NCBI GenBank assembly: GCA_025463305.1
Contig: JAOBWK010000075.1
Location: 24,095 to 88,094, forward strand
Reading direction: 5' to 3'
Length of the DNA stretch: 64,000 bases
Origin: Ilumatobacteraceae bacterium
Lineage (GTDB): Bacteria > Actinomycetota > Acidimicrobiia > Acidimicrobiales > Ilumatobacteraceae
Shown: positions 17,350 to 25,790 of the stretch, one piece after another
Layout of the letters: every line of letters begins with the position of its first letter
Numbering within the stretch: position 1 is the first letter of the stretch
Program-made: the position numbers and the translations under genes
The notes under the pieces: model-generated
What the model was told of the DNA's origin: nothing
The model's database searches: none
The model's input: the letters and a program-made list of their open reading frames with translations, nothing else

Positions 17350-19121
17350 TGACGCGATCGACCGAGCCGCTGCACGTGCGGTGGCTCGGTCGCGTTCCCT
17401 ACCGGGAGGCGCTCGCCGTCCAGGAGTCGATGTTCCGTCACGGCACCGACAACCACCTGTTGCTGCTCGAGCACCCGCACGTGTTCACCCACGGTCCACG
17501 TGCCGACCTGGGGATCAACGTGCTCGTCGAGCCGGCCTCCGTCGGAGCGGAGCTCGTGAGCGTGCAGCGCGGTGGCGACGTCACCTATCACGGCCCGGGT
17601 CAGCTCGTCGGCTACCCGATCGTCTCGCTGCCGTCCAAGCACGGTGGCGTCGGCGGTCCTCCCGACACGGTGGCCCACGTGTGCAGCGTCGAGCAGCTGA
17701 TCATCGACACCCTGGCCGAGCTCGGACTGCCGAACGCCGGCCGTCTCACTGACTTCCCGGGGGTGTGGCTCGACGCCGACGGCCCGAACCCACGCAAGAT
17801 CTGCGCCATCGGCGTGCGCGTGTCGCGGGGGCGCACGATGCACGGGTTCGCGCTCAACGTCGCCACCGACATGCGCTACATGCGCGAGTACATCATCCCG
17901 TGCGGCATCGCCGATCGGCCGGTGACGTCGCTCGCCGAGGAGGGCATCGACGCATCGTTGGCCGACGTCGTCGAGGTCGTCGCCCGCCTGGCTGCAGTGC
18001 GCTGGGGGCCCCAGAGCGAGGTGGCACAGCTCGATCGACAGGACGTCGCGTGGCATCGCCGGCCGGAGGACCTCTCGGCGTTCTCGCGTGGCGAGGGCCC
18101 GGGCCGCGCCGTGCGCACCGCAGCCGATCACGGCGTCGCCGGCGAGCCGACGCTCGAGCGTGCGCAGCCGGTGCGGCTCCTCGGCCGGTTGGCGTCGGCC
18201 GGTGTCGACGAGTCGGTGGGGATCGCCTCGCGCAAGCCCGAGTGGTTGCGCCCGAAGGTGGTGCACGGTCCCGAGGTGCTCGCGCTGAAGAAGACCGTGC
18301 GCGACCTCGACCTGATCACGGTGTGCGAGGAAGCCGGCTGCCCGAACCTCAGCGAGTGCTGGTCCGACGGCACGGCGACGTTCATGGTGCTCGGCGAGTC
18401 CTGCACCCGGGCGTGCGGGTTCTGCCTGGTCGACACGCACAAGCCGCTCGCGCCCGACGCCGACGAGCCACGGCGTGTCGCCGAGGCCGTCGTGCGCATG
18501 GGTCTGGAGCACGCGGTGCTGACGATGGTGGCCCGCGACGACCTCGTCGACGGCGGGATGGCGCACGTCGCGGCGTGCGTCGAGGCCATCCGCCTCGCCC
18601 GGCCGGCGACGCGCATCGAGACGCTCATCTCCGACGCGAAGGGCGACGCAACATCGCTGCAGCTCCTGTTCGCAGCGGGCCCGGACGTGCTCAACCACAA
18701 CATGGAGACCGTGCCACGCCTGCAGCGGGCGGTGCGCCCATCGGCCGGATACGCGCGCAGCATGAGCGTGCTCGCCCAGGCCAAGCTCGCCGGGCTCAGC
18801 GTGAAGTCGGGCCTGATCGTCGGGATGGGCGAGACCTCGAACGAGGTCGACGGCGCGCTCGCCGACCTCGCCACGATCGGCGTCGACATCGTCACCATCG
18901 GCCAGTACCTGCGTCCGACCTCGAACCACCTGCCGGTGCACCGCTGGGTCGACCCGCACGAGTTCGACCGCTGGAAGGCGGTCGGCGAGGGCCTCGGCAT
19001 CGGCCACGTCGAGGCCAGCCCGCTGACGCGCAGCAGCTACCACGCCCGCCAGTCCGCCGAAGCCGTTCCGTCAGCAGCAGGCGCTCGGATCGGCGTCGGT
19101 GTCGGCAACCGCGTCGGCTGA
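17349..19121 (+). CDS. lipB-lipA: Fused octanoyltransferase and lipoyl synthase (LipB-LipA)
   Basis: One 590-codon frame covers both steps of lipoate biosynthesis. Residues 1-225 are LipB (octanoyl-ACP:protein transferase): RGGDVTYHGPGQLVGYP, K150 in RKICAIGV and the acyl-accepting C185 in IIPCG. Residues 275-575 are LipA (radical SAM sulfur insertion): the auxiliary cluster CEEAGCPNLSEC (326, 331, 337), the SAM cluster CTRACGFC (352, 356, 359) and the terminal RSSYHA. About 50 residues (226-274) link them. No stop separates the halves. In-frame GTGs at 18111 and 18171 could start a separate LipA, but no good ribosome site precedes them. The start overlaps the E2 stop. Confidence 0.9.
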   Translation: MTRSTEPLHVRWLGRVPYREALAVQESMFRHGTDNHLLLLEHPHVFTHGPRADLGINVLVEPASVGAELVSVQRGGDVTYHGPGQLVGYPIVSLPSKHGGVGGPPDTVAHVCSVEQLIIDTLAELGLPNAGRLTDFPGVWLDADGPNPRKICAIGVRVSRGRTMHGFALNVATDMRYMREYIIPCGIADRPVTSLAEEGIDASLADVVEVVARLAAVRWGPQSEVAQLDRQDVAWHRRPEDLSAFSRGEGPGRAVRTAADHGVAGEPTLERAQPVRLLGRLASAGVDESVGIASRKPEWLRPKVVHGPEVLALKKTVRDLDLITVCEEAGCPNLSECWSDGTATFMVLGESCTRACGFCLVDTHKPLAPDADEPRRVAEAVVRMGLEHAVLTMVARDDLVDGGMAHVAACVEAIRLARPATRIETLISDAKGDATSLQLLFAAGPDVLNHNMETVPRLQRAVRPSAGYARSMSVLAQAKLAGLSVKSGLIVGMGETSNEVDGALADLATIGVDIVTIGQYLRPTSNHLPVHRWVDPHEFDRWKAVGEGLGIGHVEASPLTRSSYHARQSAEAVPSAAGARIGVGVGNRVG

Positions 19122-19181
19122 AACATCTCGTTGCCGGTGCGGCATGAGTGATGTGTGCGAGACCGTGGGACGAGCCGAGGG

Positions 19182-19742
19182 GTGAGCGAGCCGGACGCGA
19201 GCGCGACCGATGCGGTGCTGCTGCGGCGCGCCGAGCACGACGCGCACGCCTTCCGCATCGTCTACGACCGCCACGCCGAAGCGATCTTCGGGTCGTTCCG
19301 TCGGCGTGGCGTCGACCATCACACGGCGCTCGACCTGACCGCCGAGACGTTCGCCGAGGCCTGGCTGTGCCGGCATCGGTTCACCGATCAGTTCGACGGC
19401 TCCGCCCGGCCGTGGCTGTCGGGCATCGCCCGCAACGTGCTGTCCCACGCCGCGCGGCATCGCGCCGTCGTGACCGCCGCCCGCGATCGGCTGCAGATGA
19501 CGGTCGATGCGCGTCCCGTCGACCGCGAGACCGAGGCCCTGCTCGAGCGGCTCGACGGACTGGACCCGGCGCTGCTGCGCGGGCTCGACGACCTCCCCGC
19601 TGCGTCGCGCCACGCGGTCGAGGCGCGGGTCGTGCACGGCCAGTCGTACGAGGAGATCGGCGCGGCGTTGCACTGCACACCGCTGGCGGCGCGCATCAAG
19701 GTGTCACGCGCGATGAGCGCACTACGTGAGGAGCTGGCGTGA
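19182..19742 (+). CDS. ECF-type RNA polymerase sigma factor
   Basis: 186 residues of sigma-70 type with regions 2 and 4. Region 2: AFRIVYDRHAEAIFGSFRRR, TAETFAEAWL and PWLSGIARNVL. Region 4: LPAASRHAVEARVVHGQSYE, then EIGAALHCTPLAARIKVSRA as the HTH. GTG at 19182 is chosen for the preceding purine-rich site and because homology starts after it; a GTG 27 nt earlier is also in frame. Its end overlaps the next gene by 4 nt, the usual arrangement for a sigma factor and its membrane regulator. Target promoters are unknown. Confidence 0.88.
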   Translation: MSEPDASATDAVLLRRAEHDAHAFRIVYDRHAEAIFGSFRRRGVDHHTALDLTAETFAEAWLCRHRFTDQFDGSARPWLSGIARNVLSHAARHRAVVTAARDRLQMTVDARPVDRETEALLERLDGLDPALLRGLDDLPAASRHAVEARVVHGQSYEEIGAALHCTPLAARIKVSRAMSALREELA

Positions 19743-20326
19743 TCGAGGACCTGCAACACATCGGGGACGCGCTGGAGCTGGCGATCGCCCGCGACGTCGC
19801 GGCGAGTCGAAACAACGTGACGTCGCTCCGGCATGTTCCGGTCGACCACACCGACAGCCCCGAGGAGGCCACTGTGCTCACCGAAACATCTCCCATCGTC
19901 ACCCTCGACTCCCGCCGGCGTCGTGTGCCGCGCCGCACCGTCGTCATCGTTGCGGCACTCGCCACCCTCGGCATCGGCGGTGTCGCCGCGGCCACGGCGA
20001 TCCACCTCTCGAGCGACGAGGTCAGCCACGGACTGCCGGGTGGATCCGCGATCTTCGAGGGCACGGGCCCGTCGTGCGCGACCACCGGTGACGGCAACGT
20101 CTTCACCTGCACGCTGGCTTCGGCGCCGACCCAGGACGTCGAGACGAACTACACCGGCACGCTCGAGACGTTCGTCGACGGCACGTCCCACATCGCCGGC
20201 GGTTGCATCGGTGACACGGCTGACGGCCTGCACTGGACGTGCTACGCCGGCCAGCTCGCGGTCGACAAGGGCATCATGGTCCAGGACATGCTCGGCTTGC
20301 TGCAGACCGCTCCGTCGCACGGCTGA
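19739..20326 (+). CDS. Single-pass membrane protein coupled to sigma factor, possible anti-sigma
   Basis: 195 residues from a GTG that overlaps the sigma-factor stop. A cytoplasmic part of about 65 residues ends in the basic stretch SRRRRVPRRT. One membrane helix follows (about 67-88), then an extracytoplasmic part with four cysteines (SCATTGD, FTCTLAS, GGCIGD, WTCYAG). Coupling to the sigma gene and this topology fit an anti-sigma factor, but the zinc-binding HxxxCxxC motif is absent, so it would be a non-ZAS type. It could instead be a sensor or cargo protein of the regulon. Confidence 0.65.
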   Translation: MIEDLQHIGDALELAIARDVAASRNNVTSLRHVPVDHTDSPEEATVLTETSPIVTLDSRRRRVPRRTVVIVAALATLGIGGVAAATAIHLSSDEVSHGLPGGSAIFEGTGPSCATTGDGNVFTCTLASAPTQDVETNYTGTLETFVDGTSHIAGGCIGDTADGLHWTCYAGQLAVDKGIMVQDMLGLLQTAPSHG

Positions 20327-20364
20327 GGACCCCGCCGCTCGCCGGTGGCTGGCAGAATGGCCCG

Positions 20365-21501
20365 ATGAACACCGCTGGTGCCCCCGCCCCGCTGCCCACC
20401 GCCGTCTACCTCGAGCGCATGGAGCGGGCCCGGGCCCAGATGGAGGCCAAGGGCATCGACGTGCTCCTGCTCTCGCTCGGCCTCGACCTGCCGTACATCA
20501 CCGGCTACCACGCGATGCCGCTGGAGCGGCTGACGATGCTGGTCGTGCCTCGCGACGGCGAGGCGCGACTGGTCATCCCGCGCATGGAGGCGGCGCGGGT
20601 GGTGCCCCAGCCGGGCGTGTTCGAGGTGCGCCCGTGGGGCGAGACCGAGAACCCGGTCGAGATCGTCGCCGAGCTAACCAAGGCCGGTGGCGCCGCCGAG
20701 TCCGTCGCGATGGGCGATCAGACGTGGGCCCGGTTCCTGATCGAGCTGCTGCCGCTGCTGCCGAAGGCGTCGTACAGCCGCGCCGACGTCGTGACGTCGA
20801 TGCGGATGACCAAGGACGCCGCCGAGATCGCTGCGCTGCGCAAGGCCGGTGCCGCGGTCGATCGCATCGCGGCGCAGCTGCAAGCGGGCGAGATCCCCCT
20901 CGTCGGTCGCACCGAGGCCGCCGTGTCGGCCGACATCTCCGAGCGGATCATCGCCGAGGGCCATCAGGTCGTGAACTTCGCGATCGTCGCCGCCGGACCG
21001 AACGCGGCGTCGCCCCACCACAGTGCGAGCGAGCGCGTCATCGGCCGCGACGAGATCCTGCTGTGCGACTTCGGTGGCACGATGGACGGATACTGCAGCG
21101 ACATCACCCGCTGCGTGTACCTCGGCACGCCGCCCGCCGAGGTGGCCGACGCCTACGCCGTGTTGCACGAGGCCCAGCGCGCCGCTTCGCTCGCGGGCAC
21201 GGTGGGCACGTCGTGCGAGGACGTCGACCGCACCGCCCGGAGGATCATCGCCGACGCCGGCTACGGCGAGTACTTCTTCCATCGCACCGGCCACGGCATC
21301 GGCCTCGAGGGCCACGAGGATCCGTACATCGTCGAAGGCAACTCGCTCCCGCTCGCCGCCGGCCACGCGTACAGCGTCGAGCCCGGGATCTACATGGAAG
21401 GCAAGTGGGGCATGCGCCTCGAGGACATCATCGTCGCCACCGCCGACGGCCCGCTGCCGATGAACACCGCCAACCACGACCTCGTCGCTCTGGACGTCTA
21501 G
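20365..21501 (+). CDS. pepQ: M24 family metallopeptidase, Xaa-Pro aminopeptidase-like
   Basis: 378 residues with a creatinase-like N-terminal domain and a pita-bread M24 catalytic domain. Metal ligands are visible in CDFGGTMDGYCSDITR (two Asp), RTGHGIGLEGHED (His), SVEPGIY (Glu) and MRLEDIIV (Glu). It should remove N-terminal residues preceding proline or cleave Xaa-Pro dipeptides in the cytoplasm. The pepQ name is the nearest family match; pepP-like activity is equally possible. The ATG at 20365 follows a 38-nt gap. The gene is convergent with a thiolase, with a hairpin between them. Confidence 0.9.
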   Translation: MNTAGAPAPLPTAVYLERMERARAQMEAKGIDVLLLSLGLDLPYITGYHAMPLERLTMLVVPRDGEARLVIPRMEAARVVPQPGVFEVRPWGETENPVEIVAELTKAGGAAESVAMGDQTWARFLIELLPLLPKASYSRADVVTSMRMTKDAAEIAALRKAGAAVDRIAAQLQAGEIPLVGRTEAAVSADISERIIAEGHQVVNFAIVAAGPNAASPHHSASERVIGRDEILLCDFGGTMDGYCSDITRCVYLGTPPAEVADAYAVLHEAQRAASLAGTVGTSCEDVDRTARRIIADAGYGEYFFHRTGHGIGLEGHEDPYIVEGNSLPLAAGHAYSVEPGIYMEGKWGMRLEDIIVATADGPLPMNTANHDLVALDV

Positions 21502-21511
21502 GAAACCCGAA

Positions 21512-21537
21512 GTGCCGGGGCCGTGAGCCCGCGGCAC
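21512..21537. terminator. Hairpin between convergent genes, likely bidirectional terminator
   Basis: GTGCCGGGGC-CGTGA-GCCCGCGGCAC forms a 10-bp GC stem with a 5-nt loop and one bulged G. It lies 10 nt after the peptidase stop and 3 nt before the thiolase stop. There is no T-run, but position and stability support a role in ending both transcripts. Confidence 0.55.
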
Positions 21538-21540
21538 GGA

Positions 21541-22743
21541 CTACGCCGCTGACTTCTCCAGGATGTGGATGCCGCAGGCGGAGCCGAGGCCGATGACGTG
21601 GGCCAGGCCGACCTTGGCGCCCTCGATCTGACGATCGCCGGCCTCGCCACGGAGGTGGTGGCAGATCTCCCAGATGTTGGCGATGCCGGTGGCGGCGATG
21701 GGATGGCCCTTCGACTCGAGGCCGCCGGACACGTTGACCGGGGTCTTGCCGTCGCGCCAGGTGGCGCCGCTGTCGAAGAACGATCCGGCCTCGCCGGGTG
21801 CGCAGAGCATCAGGTTGTCGTAGTGGACGAGCTCGGCGGTGGCGAAGCAGTCGTGGAGCTCGACGAGGTCGAGGTCCTCGGGGCCGACGCCGGCGAGGCT
21901 GTAGGCCTGCTCGGCGGCACGGCGGGTGAGGGTGTTGACGTCGGGCAGCACCTGGCACGACTCCTGCCACGGATCCGAGGTGAGGATCGACGCCGAGACC
22001 TTGACGGCGCGCCGCTGCTGCTCGAGCGAGAGCGTCTTCAGCTTGGCGCCGCTCACGACCACCGCAGCGGCCGCACCGTCGCAGTTGGCCGAGCACATCG
22101 CCCGCGTGTTCGGGTAGGAGATCATCAGGTCGTTCTTGATCTCGTCGAGCGTGAACCGCTTCGAGTACGCCGCCAGCGGGTTGAGCGTGGAGTGGGCGTG
22201 GTTCTTCTCGCTGATCTTCGCGAAGGTGTCGAAGTCGACGCCGCCGTAGGTGTTCGCGTACTGCATGCCGACCTGGGCGAAGACGCCGGGCATGGTGTCG
22301 GTGCCGATGCGACCGTCGGTGCCACCGACGGCGCCGTAGCGACCGGCCGGGGTCCAGTTGGCGTCGGCCTTGCGGCTGCCACCGGCGAGGAGGCCGGCGC
22401 CGGAGAGCTTCTCGACACCGACCGCGAGGCCCATGTCGCACTCGCCGGCCTTGATCGACAAGATCGCGGTGCGCAGCGCTGTGGCGCCGGTGGCGCAGGC
22501 GTTGGACACGTTGAACACGGGGATGCCGGTCTGGCCGATCTGCTTCTGGATCTGCTGGCCGATGCCGGCGCTGGCCTGCATCAGACAGCCGGCGGCGAGG
22601 ACGCCGATGTCGGCCATCGTCACGCCGCCGTCGGCGAGCGCGGCCATCGCCGCCTGCGAGGCGAGGTCCACCGTGTCCTTGTCCGGGTGCTTGCCGAACT
22701 TGGTCATGTTGATCCCGAGGATCCAGATGTCGTCGCTGGCCAT
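21541..22743 (-). CDS. SCPx-like thiolase / lipid-transfer acetyl-CoA acetyltransferase
   Basis: 400 residues of the SCP-x/Ltp thiolase group. The acyl-accepting Cys83 lies in VSNACATGATALR, LHDCFATAELVHYD is a block specific to this group, and ESKGHPIAATGIANIWE has the catalytic His. A C-terminal Cys block GSACGIHILE is present. These enzymes cleave or condense 3-ketoacyl-CoA of branched or steroid side chains, often with a DUF35 partner, and such a partner lies directly upstream. A strong AAGGAG precedes the ATG at 22743. The exact substrate is inferred only. Confidence 0.9.
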   Translation of the reverse strand: MASDDIWILGINMTKFGKHPDKDTVDLASQAAMAALADGGVTMADIGVLAAGCLMQASAGIGQQIQKQIGQTGIPVFNVSNACATGATALRTAILSIKAGECDMGLAVGVEKLSGAGLLAGGSRKADANWTPAGRYGAVGGTDGRIGTDTMPGVFAQVGMQYANTYGGVDFDTFAKISEKNHAHSTLNPLAAYSKRFTLDEIKNDLMISYPNTRAMCSANCDGAAAAVVVSGAKLKTLSLEQQRRAVKVSASILTSDPWQESCQVLPDVNTLTRRAAEQAYSLAGVGPEDLDLVELHDCFATAELVHYDNLMLCAPGEAGSFFDSGATWRDGKTPVNVSGGLESKGHPIAATGIANIWEICHHLRGEAGDRQIEGAKVGLAHVIGLGSACGIHILEKSAA

Positions 22744-22838
22744 GTGAGCAGCTCCTTGTGCGAGGTGTGTGGTGGAGGAAACGGTACGGGGAAATCGAGC
22801 GCCGAGGTGGCGATGTTCAGGACTGAAGCGGCCGAGGG

Positions 22839-23234
22839 TCAGGCAGCGGGTTCGAACCCGAAGTTGATGGCTTCGGTGCCGGCCTCGTCGGTGCCGACGG
22901 GCACGGTGGTGAGGCGGACCTTCATGCCGAGCGTGACGTGCTCGGGATCGGGGGTGACGTTGGCGAGGTTGCCGCGCACGCTCGTGCCGCCGCAGTCGAC
23001 GAGGGCGGCGACGAACGGCACCGGCACACCGGGTGCGGCGAAGGCGACGATGGTGAAGGCCTTGACGGTGCCCTCGGTGGGGATGTCCACCTTGCGGAAC
23101 TCCGTCTTGAAGCACGACGCACAGGCGTTGCGGCGATCGAAGAAGCGCGCACCGCAGGAGGTGCACTCGTTGGCGACGAGGTGAGGGTGATCGCCGAGCA
23201 CCAGGTAGTCGACGAAGGGGATCTGTTCAGACAC
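22839..23234 (-). CDS. DUF35 zinc-ribbon/OB-fold acyl-CoA-associated protein
   Basis: 131 residues from GTG. A rubredoxin-like zinc ribbon (ECTSCGARFFDRRNACASC, four Cys) is followed by an OB-fold containing PFVAALVDCGGTSVRGNL. DUF35 proteins partner SCPx-like thiolases and aldolases of steroid and polyketide metabolism, where the OB-fold helps bind CoA substrates. It directly precedes the thiolase, which fits a two-subunit complex. The start follows from homology to the family N-terminus (QIPFVDYLVLG). Confidence 0.88.
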   Translation of the reverse strand: MSEQIPFVDYLVLGDHPHLVANECTSCGARFFDRRNACASCFKTEFRKVDIPTEGTVKAFTIVAFAAPGVPVPFVAALVDCGGTSVRGNLANVTPDPEHVTLGMKVRLTTVPVGTDEAGTEAINFGFEPAA

Positions 23235-23321
23235 GGCCTCAGTCTTCAAGATCGGGGTGTCCCGGTGCAACGTGGAGTCCCCGAGGTGCCTAACGTCGCA
23301 TGCTGAGCAAGGGGGTCCGCG

Positions 23322-25031
23322 ATGTTGGACGTTGTCATCACCGGAGGAACCGTCATCGACGGCACGGGCGCCGAGCGGGTGCGCGCCGATGTCGGGATCC
23401 GCGACGGGAAGATCGTCGAGATCGGCGACATCAGTGAGCCCGCCACGCGCACGGTCGACGCGACCGACCAGATCGTGGCCCCGGGGTTCATCGACATCCA
23501 CACCCACTACGACGCGCAGGCGTTCTGGGACAGCTCGCTGAGCCCGTCGCCGCTCCACGGCGTCACCACCGTGATGGGCGGCAACTGCGGCTTCACGATC
23601 GCCCCGCTCACGCCCGAGGACGGCGACTACCTGATGCGCATGCTCGCCCGTGTCGAGGGCATGCCGCTCCAGTCGCTGCAGCAGGGCGTGCCGTGGGACT
23701 GGCGCAGCACCGCCGAGTACCTCGACCGGCTCGACGGCACACTCATGCCGAACGCCGGGTTCCTCGTCGGCCACTCGGCGATCCGCCGGGTGGTGATGAA
23801 GGACGCCGCCACCGAACGGGTGGCCACGGCCGACGAGCTCGAGCAGATGAAGCGACTGCTCCGCGAGGGCCTCGCCGCCGGCGGGATGGGCTTCTCGTCG
23901 ACGTGGTCCACCTCGCACAACGACCACGTCGGTCAGCCGGTTCCCTCGCGCCACGCCAGCCGCGAGGAGCTGATGGCGCTGTGCAGCATCGTCGGCGAGT
24001 TCCCCGGCACGACGCTGGAGTTCATCCCCCAGGTCGGCCCGTTCAGCGATGCGACCTTCGAGCTGATGGCCGACATGAGCGTCGCCGCGAACCGGCCGCT
24101 CAACTGGAACCTGCTCGCCGTGCAGGCCCAGAACTGGGACACCGTGCAGCACCAGTTGACCGGCGGCGACATCGCCGAGGCCAAGGGCGGACGTGTGCTC
24201 GCGCTCACGCTGCCCGACACGTTCCGGCTCCGCCTCAACCTGCGCAGCGGCTTCATCCTCGACATCCTTCCCGGTTGGGACAAGCTGATGGCGCTGTCGC
24301 CGGAGGCCAAGCTGGCGATGTTGCGCGATCCTGCCGGCCGCGCCGAGATGGACCGTCTCGCCCAGTCGGCGGTGAACCTGCGCGGCCTCGCCAACTGGAC
24401 CACCTACTCGTTGCTGGAGACGTTCAGCGCGAAGTGGAAGCCGTACGAGGGGCGCACGCTCGGGGCCATCGCCACCGAGCTCGGGTCCACGCCGTGGGAC
24501 GTGCTGTGCGACGTCGCGATCGACGACGACCTGAACACCGTCATCGCCAGCGCCGACACCGGCCAGACCGATGCGAGCTGGGAGAAGCGGGTCGAGGTCT
24601 GGCGCGATCCTCGGGCGATCGTCGGCGCGTCCGATGCCGGGGCGCACCTCGACATGATCGATAGCTTCAGCTACGCCACCACCCTCATCGCGCGCACCAC
24701 CGTGGACCGGTCGCTGCTGCCGCTCGAGGAGGCCGTGCACTACCTCACCGGATCACCCGCGGCGCTCTACGGGCTGAAGGGCCGGGGCGTGCTCGCCGCT
24801 GGCAACGCCGCCGACATCGTGATCTTCGACCCCACCCGCATCGGGCCGGGCGAGGTGTACACCAAGTTCGACCTCCCGGGTGGCGCCGGACGCGTCTACG
24901 GCGAGGCGAACGGCATCACCAACGTCTTCGTCAACGGCGTCGAGTGCGTGGCCGAGGGTGAGCTGCTCGATGCCCGTCCCGGCACCCTGCTGCGCAGCGG
25001 CCGCGACACGGACACCGTAACGGCTCACTGA
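23322..25031 (+). CDS. N-acyl-D-amino-acid deacylase family amidohydrolase
   Basis: 569 residues of the amidohydrolase superfamily, D-aminoacylase type. The composite beta-sandwich part begins LDVVITGGTVIDGTG. The metal site starts at APGFIDIHTHYDAQAFWD, with a conserved GGNCGFTIAPL loop and the late Asp in GASDAGAHLDMI. SPAALYGLKGRGVLAAGNAADIV is the usual C-terminal block. Substrates may be N-acyl-D-amino acids, but many members with this sequence pattern act on other amides or cyclic compounds. It is divergent from the DUF35-thiolase pair (87-bp gap). Confidence 0.87.
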   Translation: MLDVVITGGTVIDGTGAERVRADVGIRDGKIVEIGDISEPATRTVDATDQIVAPGFIDIHTHYDAQAFWDSSLSPSPLHGVTTVMGGNCGFTIAPLTPEDGDYLMRMLARVEGMPLQSLQQGVPWDWRSTAEYLDRLDGTLMPNAGFLVGHSAIRRVVMKDAATERVATADELEQMKRLLREGLAAGGMGFSSTWSTSHNDHVGQPVPSRHASREELMALCSIVGEFPGTTLEFIPQVGPFSDATFELMADMSVAANRPLNWNLLAVQAQNWDTVQHQLTGGDIAEAKGGRVLALTLPDTFRLRLNLRSGFILDILPGWDKLMALSPEAKLAMLRDPAGRAEMDRLAQSAVNLRGLANWTTYSLLETFSAKWKPYEGRTLGAIATELGSTPWDVLCDVAIDDDLNTVIASADTGQTDASWEKRVEVWRDPRAIVGASDAGAHLDMIDSFSYATTLIARTTVDRSLLPLEEAVHYLTGSPAALYGLKGRGVLAAGNAADIVIFDPTRIGPGEVYTKFDLPGGAGRVYGEANGITNVFVNGVECVAEGELLDARPGTLLRSGRDTDTVTAH

Positions 25032-25059
25032 CCGACGTTCGCCGGTCGCTGCGACGGTG

Positions 25060-25719
25060 TCAGCCGGCGACGGTGGTCGGTGTGAACAGCGACTGGTCGG
25101 CACCCGTCGTGAGCGCGGTCAGGTCGACGCGCACGTCGGGCGTGTCCTGCTGGGCGAGCAGACCGTCGGCCAGCGCGCAGTAGGTCTTGCTGCCGTCGGT
25201 GAAGAACACCTGGGCGCACGTCGCAGGCTGGCCGGCGATGGTCTTGGTCGACGGCGTCGCCGCGCTGACCATCGTGTTCACGTCCTGGCGCAGGCGCAGC
25301 GACGCGGACGAGGAGTAGAAGTCGTGGGTCAGCTGGGTGTCGCTGACCGACTGGTCGAGGATCCCGGTCTGGCACACACCGGTTGTCAGCTCGCACGTCT
25401 GCGCGCCGGACGGCTGGTCGAGGAAGCGGACGTGGCCGATGGTGATCGAGCGGGTGTCGGGGGCGCTCTGGGCCACGATGGCCGTGCGGGTGGTGTTGCC
25501 GTACTTGGTGATCACGGTGTAGGTCGCCGTGTACTGGCTGGTGTTGGCCGCGCCGAGGTTGGTCAGCACGGCCTGGATGGCCGGGTCGCTGACCGCGGCC
25601 GACGCGGCGTCGGCGTCGTTCGCGAAGTGGCCGCGCTTGCCGGTGAAGCACCCGGTGAGCAAGACGGTGGACAGAGCAGCGATGGCGAGCGTGGAGGCGA
25701 GCGAGCGAGCTGAGCGCAT
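25060..25719 (-). CDS. Lipoprotein of unknown function
   Basis: 219 residues. The signal peptide ends in a lipobox, LLTGC (Cys near 24), so the protein is probably tethered to the outer face of the membrane. The mature part is one domain with four cysteines (QTCELTT, GVCQTG, ATCAQVF, KTYCALA) and ends in a Thr-rich tail. No family was recognised. The ATG at 25719 is chosen because the signal peptide begins there; an earlier in-frame ATG would put 11 polar residues in front. It is convergent with the amidohydrolase. Confidence 0.75.
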   Translation of the reverse strand: MRSARSLASTLAIAALSTVLLTGCFTGKRGHFANDADAASAAVSDPAIQAVLTNLGAANTSQYTATYTVITKYGNTTRTAIVAQSAPDTRSITIGHVRFLDQPSGAQTCELTTGVCQTGILDQSVSDTQLTHDFYSSSASLRLRQDVNTMVSAATPSTKTIAGQPATCAQVFFTDGSKTYCALADGLLAQQDTPDVRVDLTALTTGADQSLFTPTTVAG

Positions 25720-25790
25720 ATCGCACGGAGCGTAGGGGCTGTGACATGGCAAACGGTGGCGTGTCCGGCGGGCCGCCCTATCGTCGTTCC

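Noticed and set aside
18111..19121. Independent lipA gene starting at GTG 18111
   Set aside because: No convincing ribosome site precedes it and the frame is continuous with LipB; kept as an alternative within the fusion entry.
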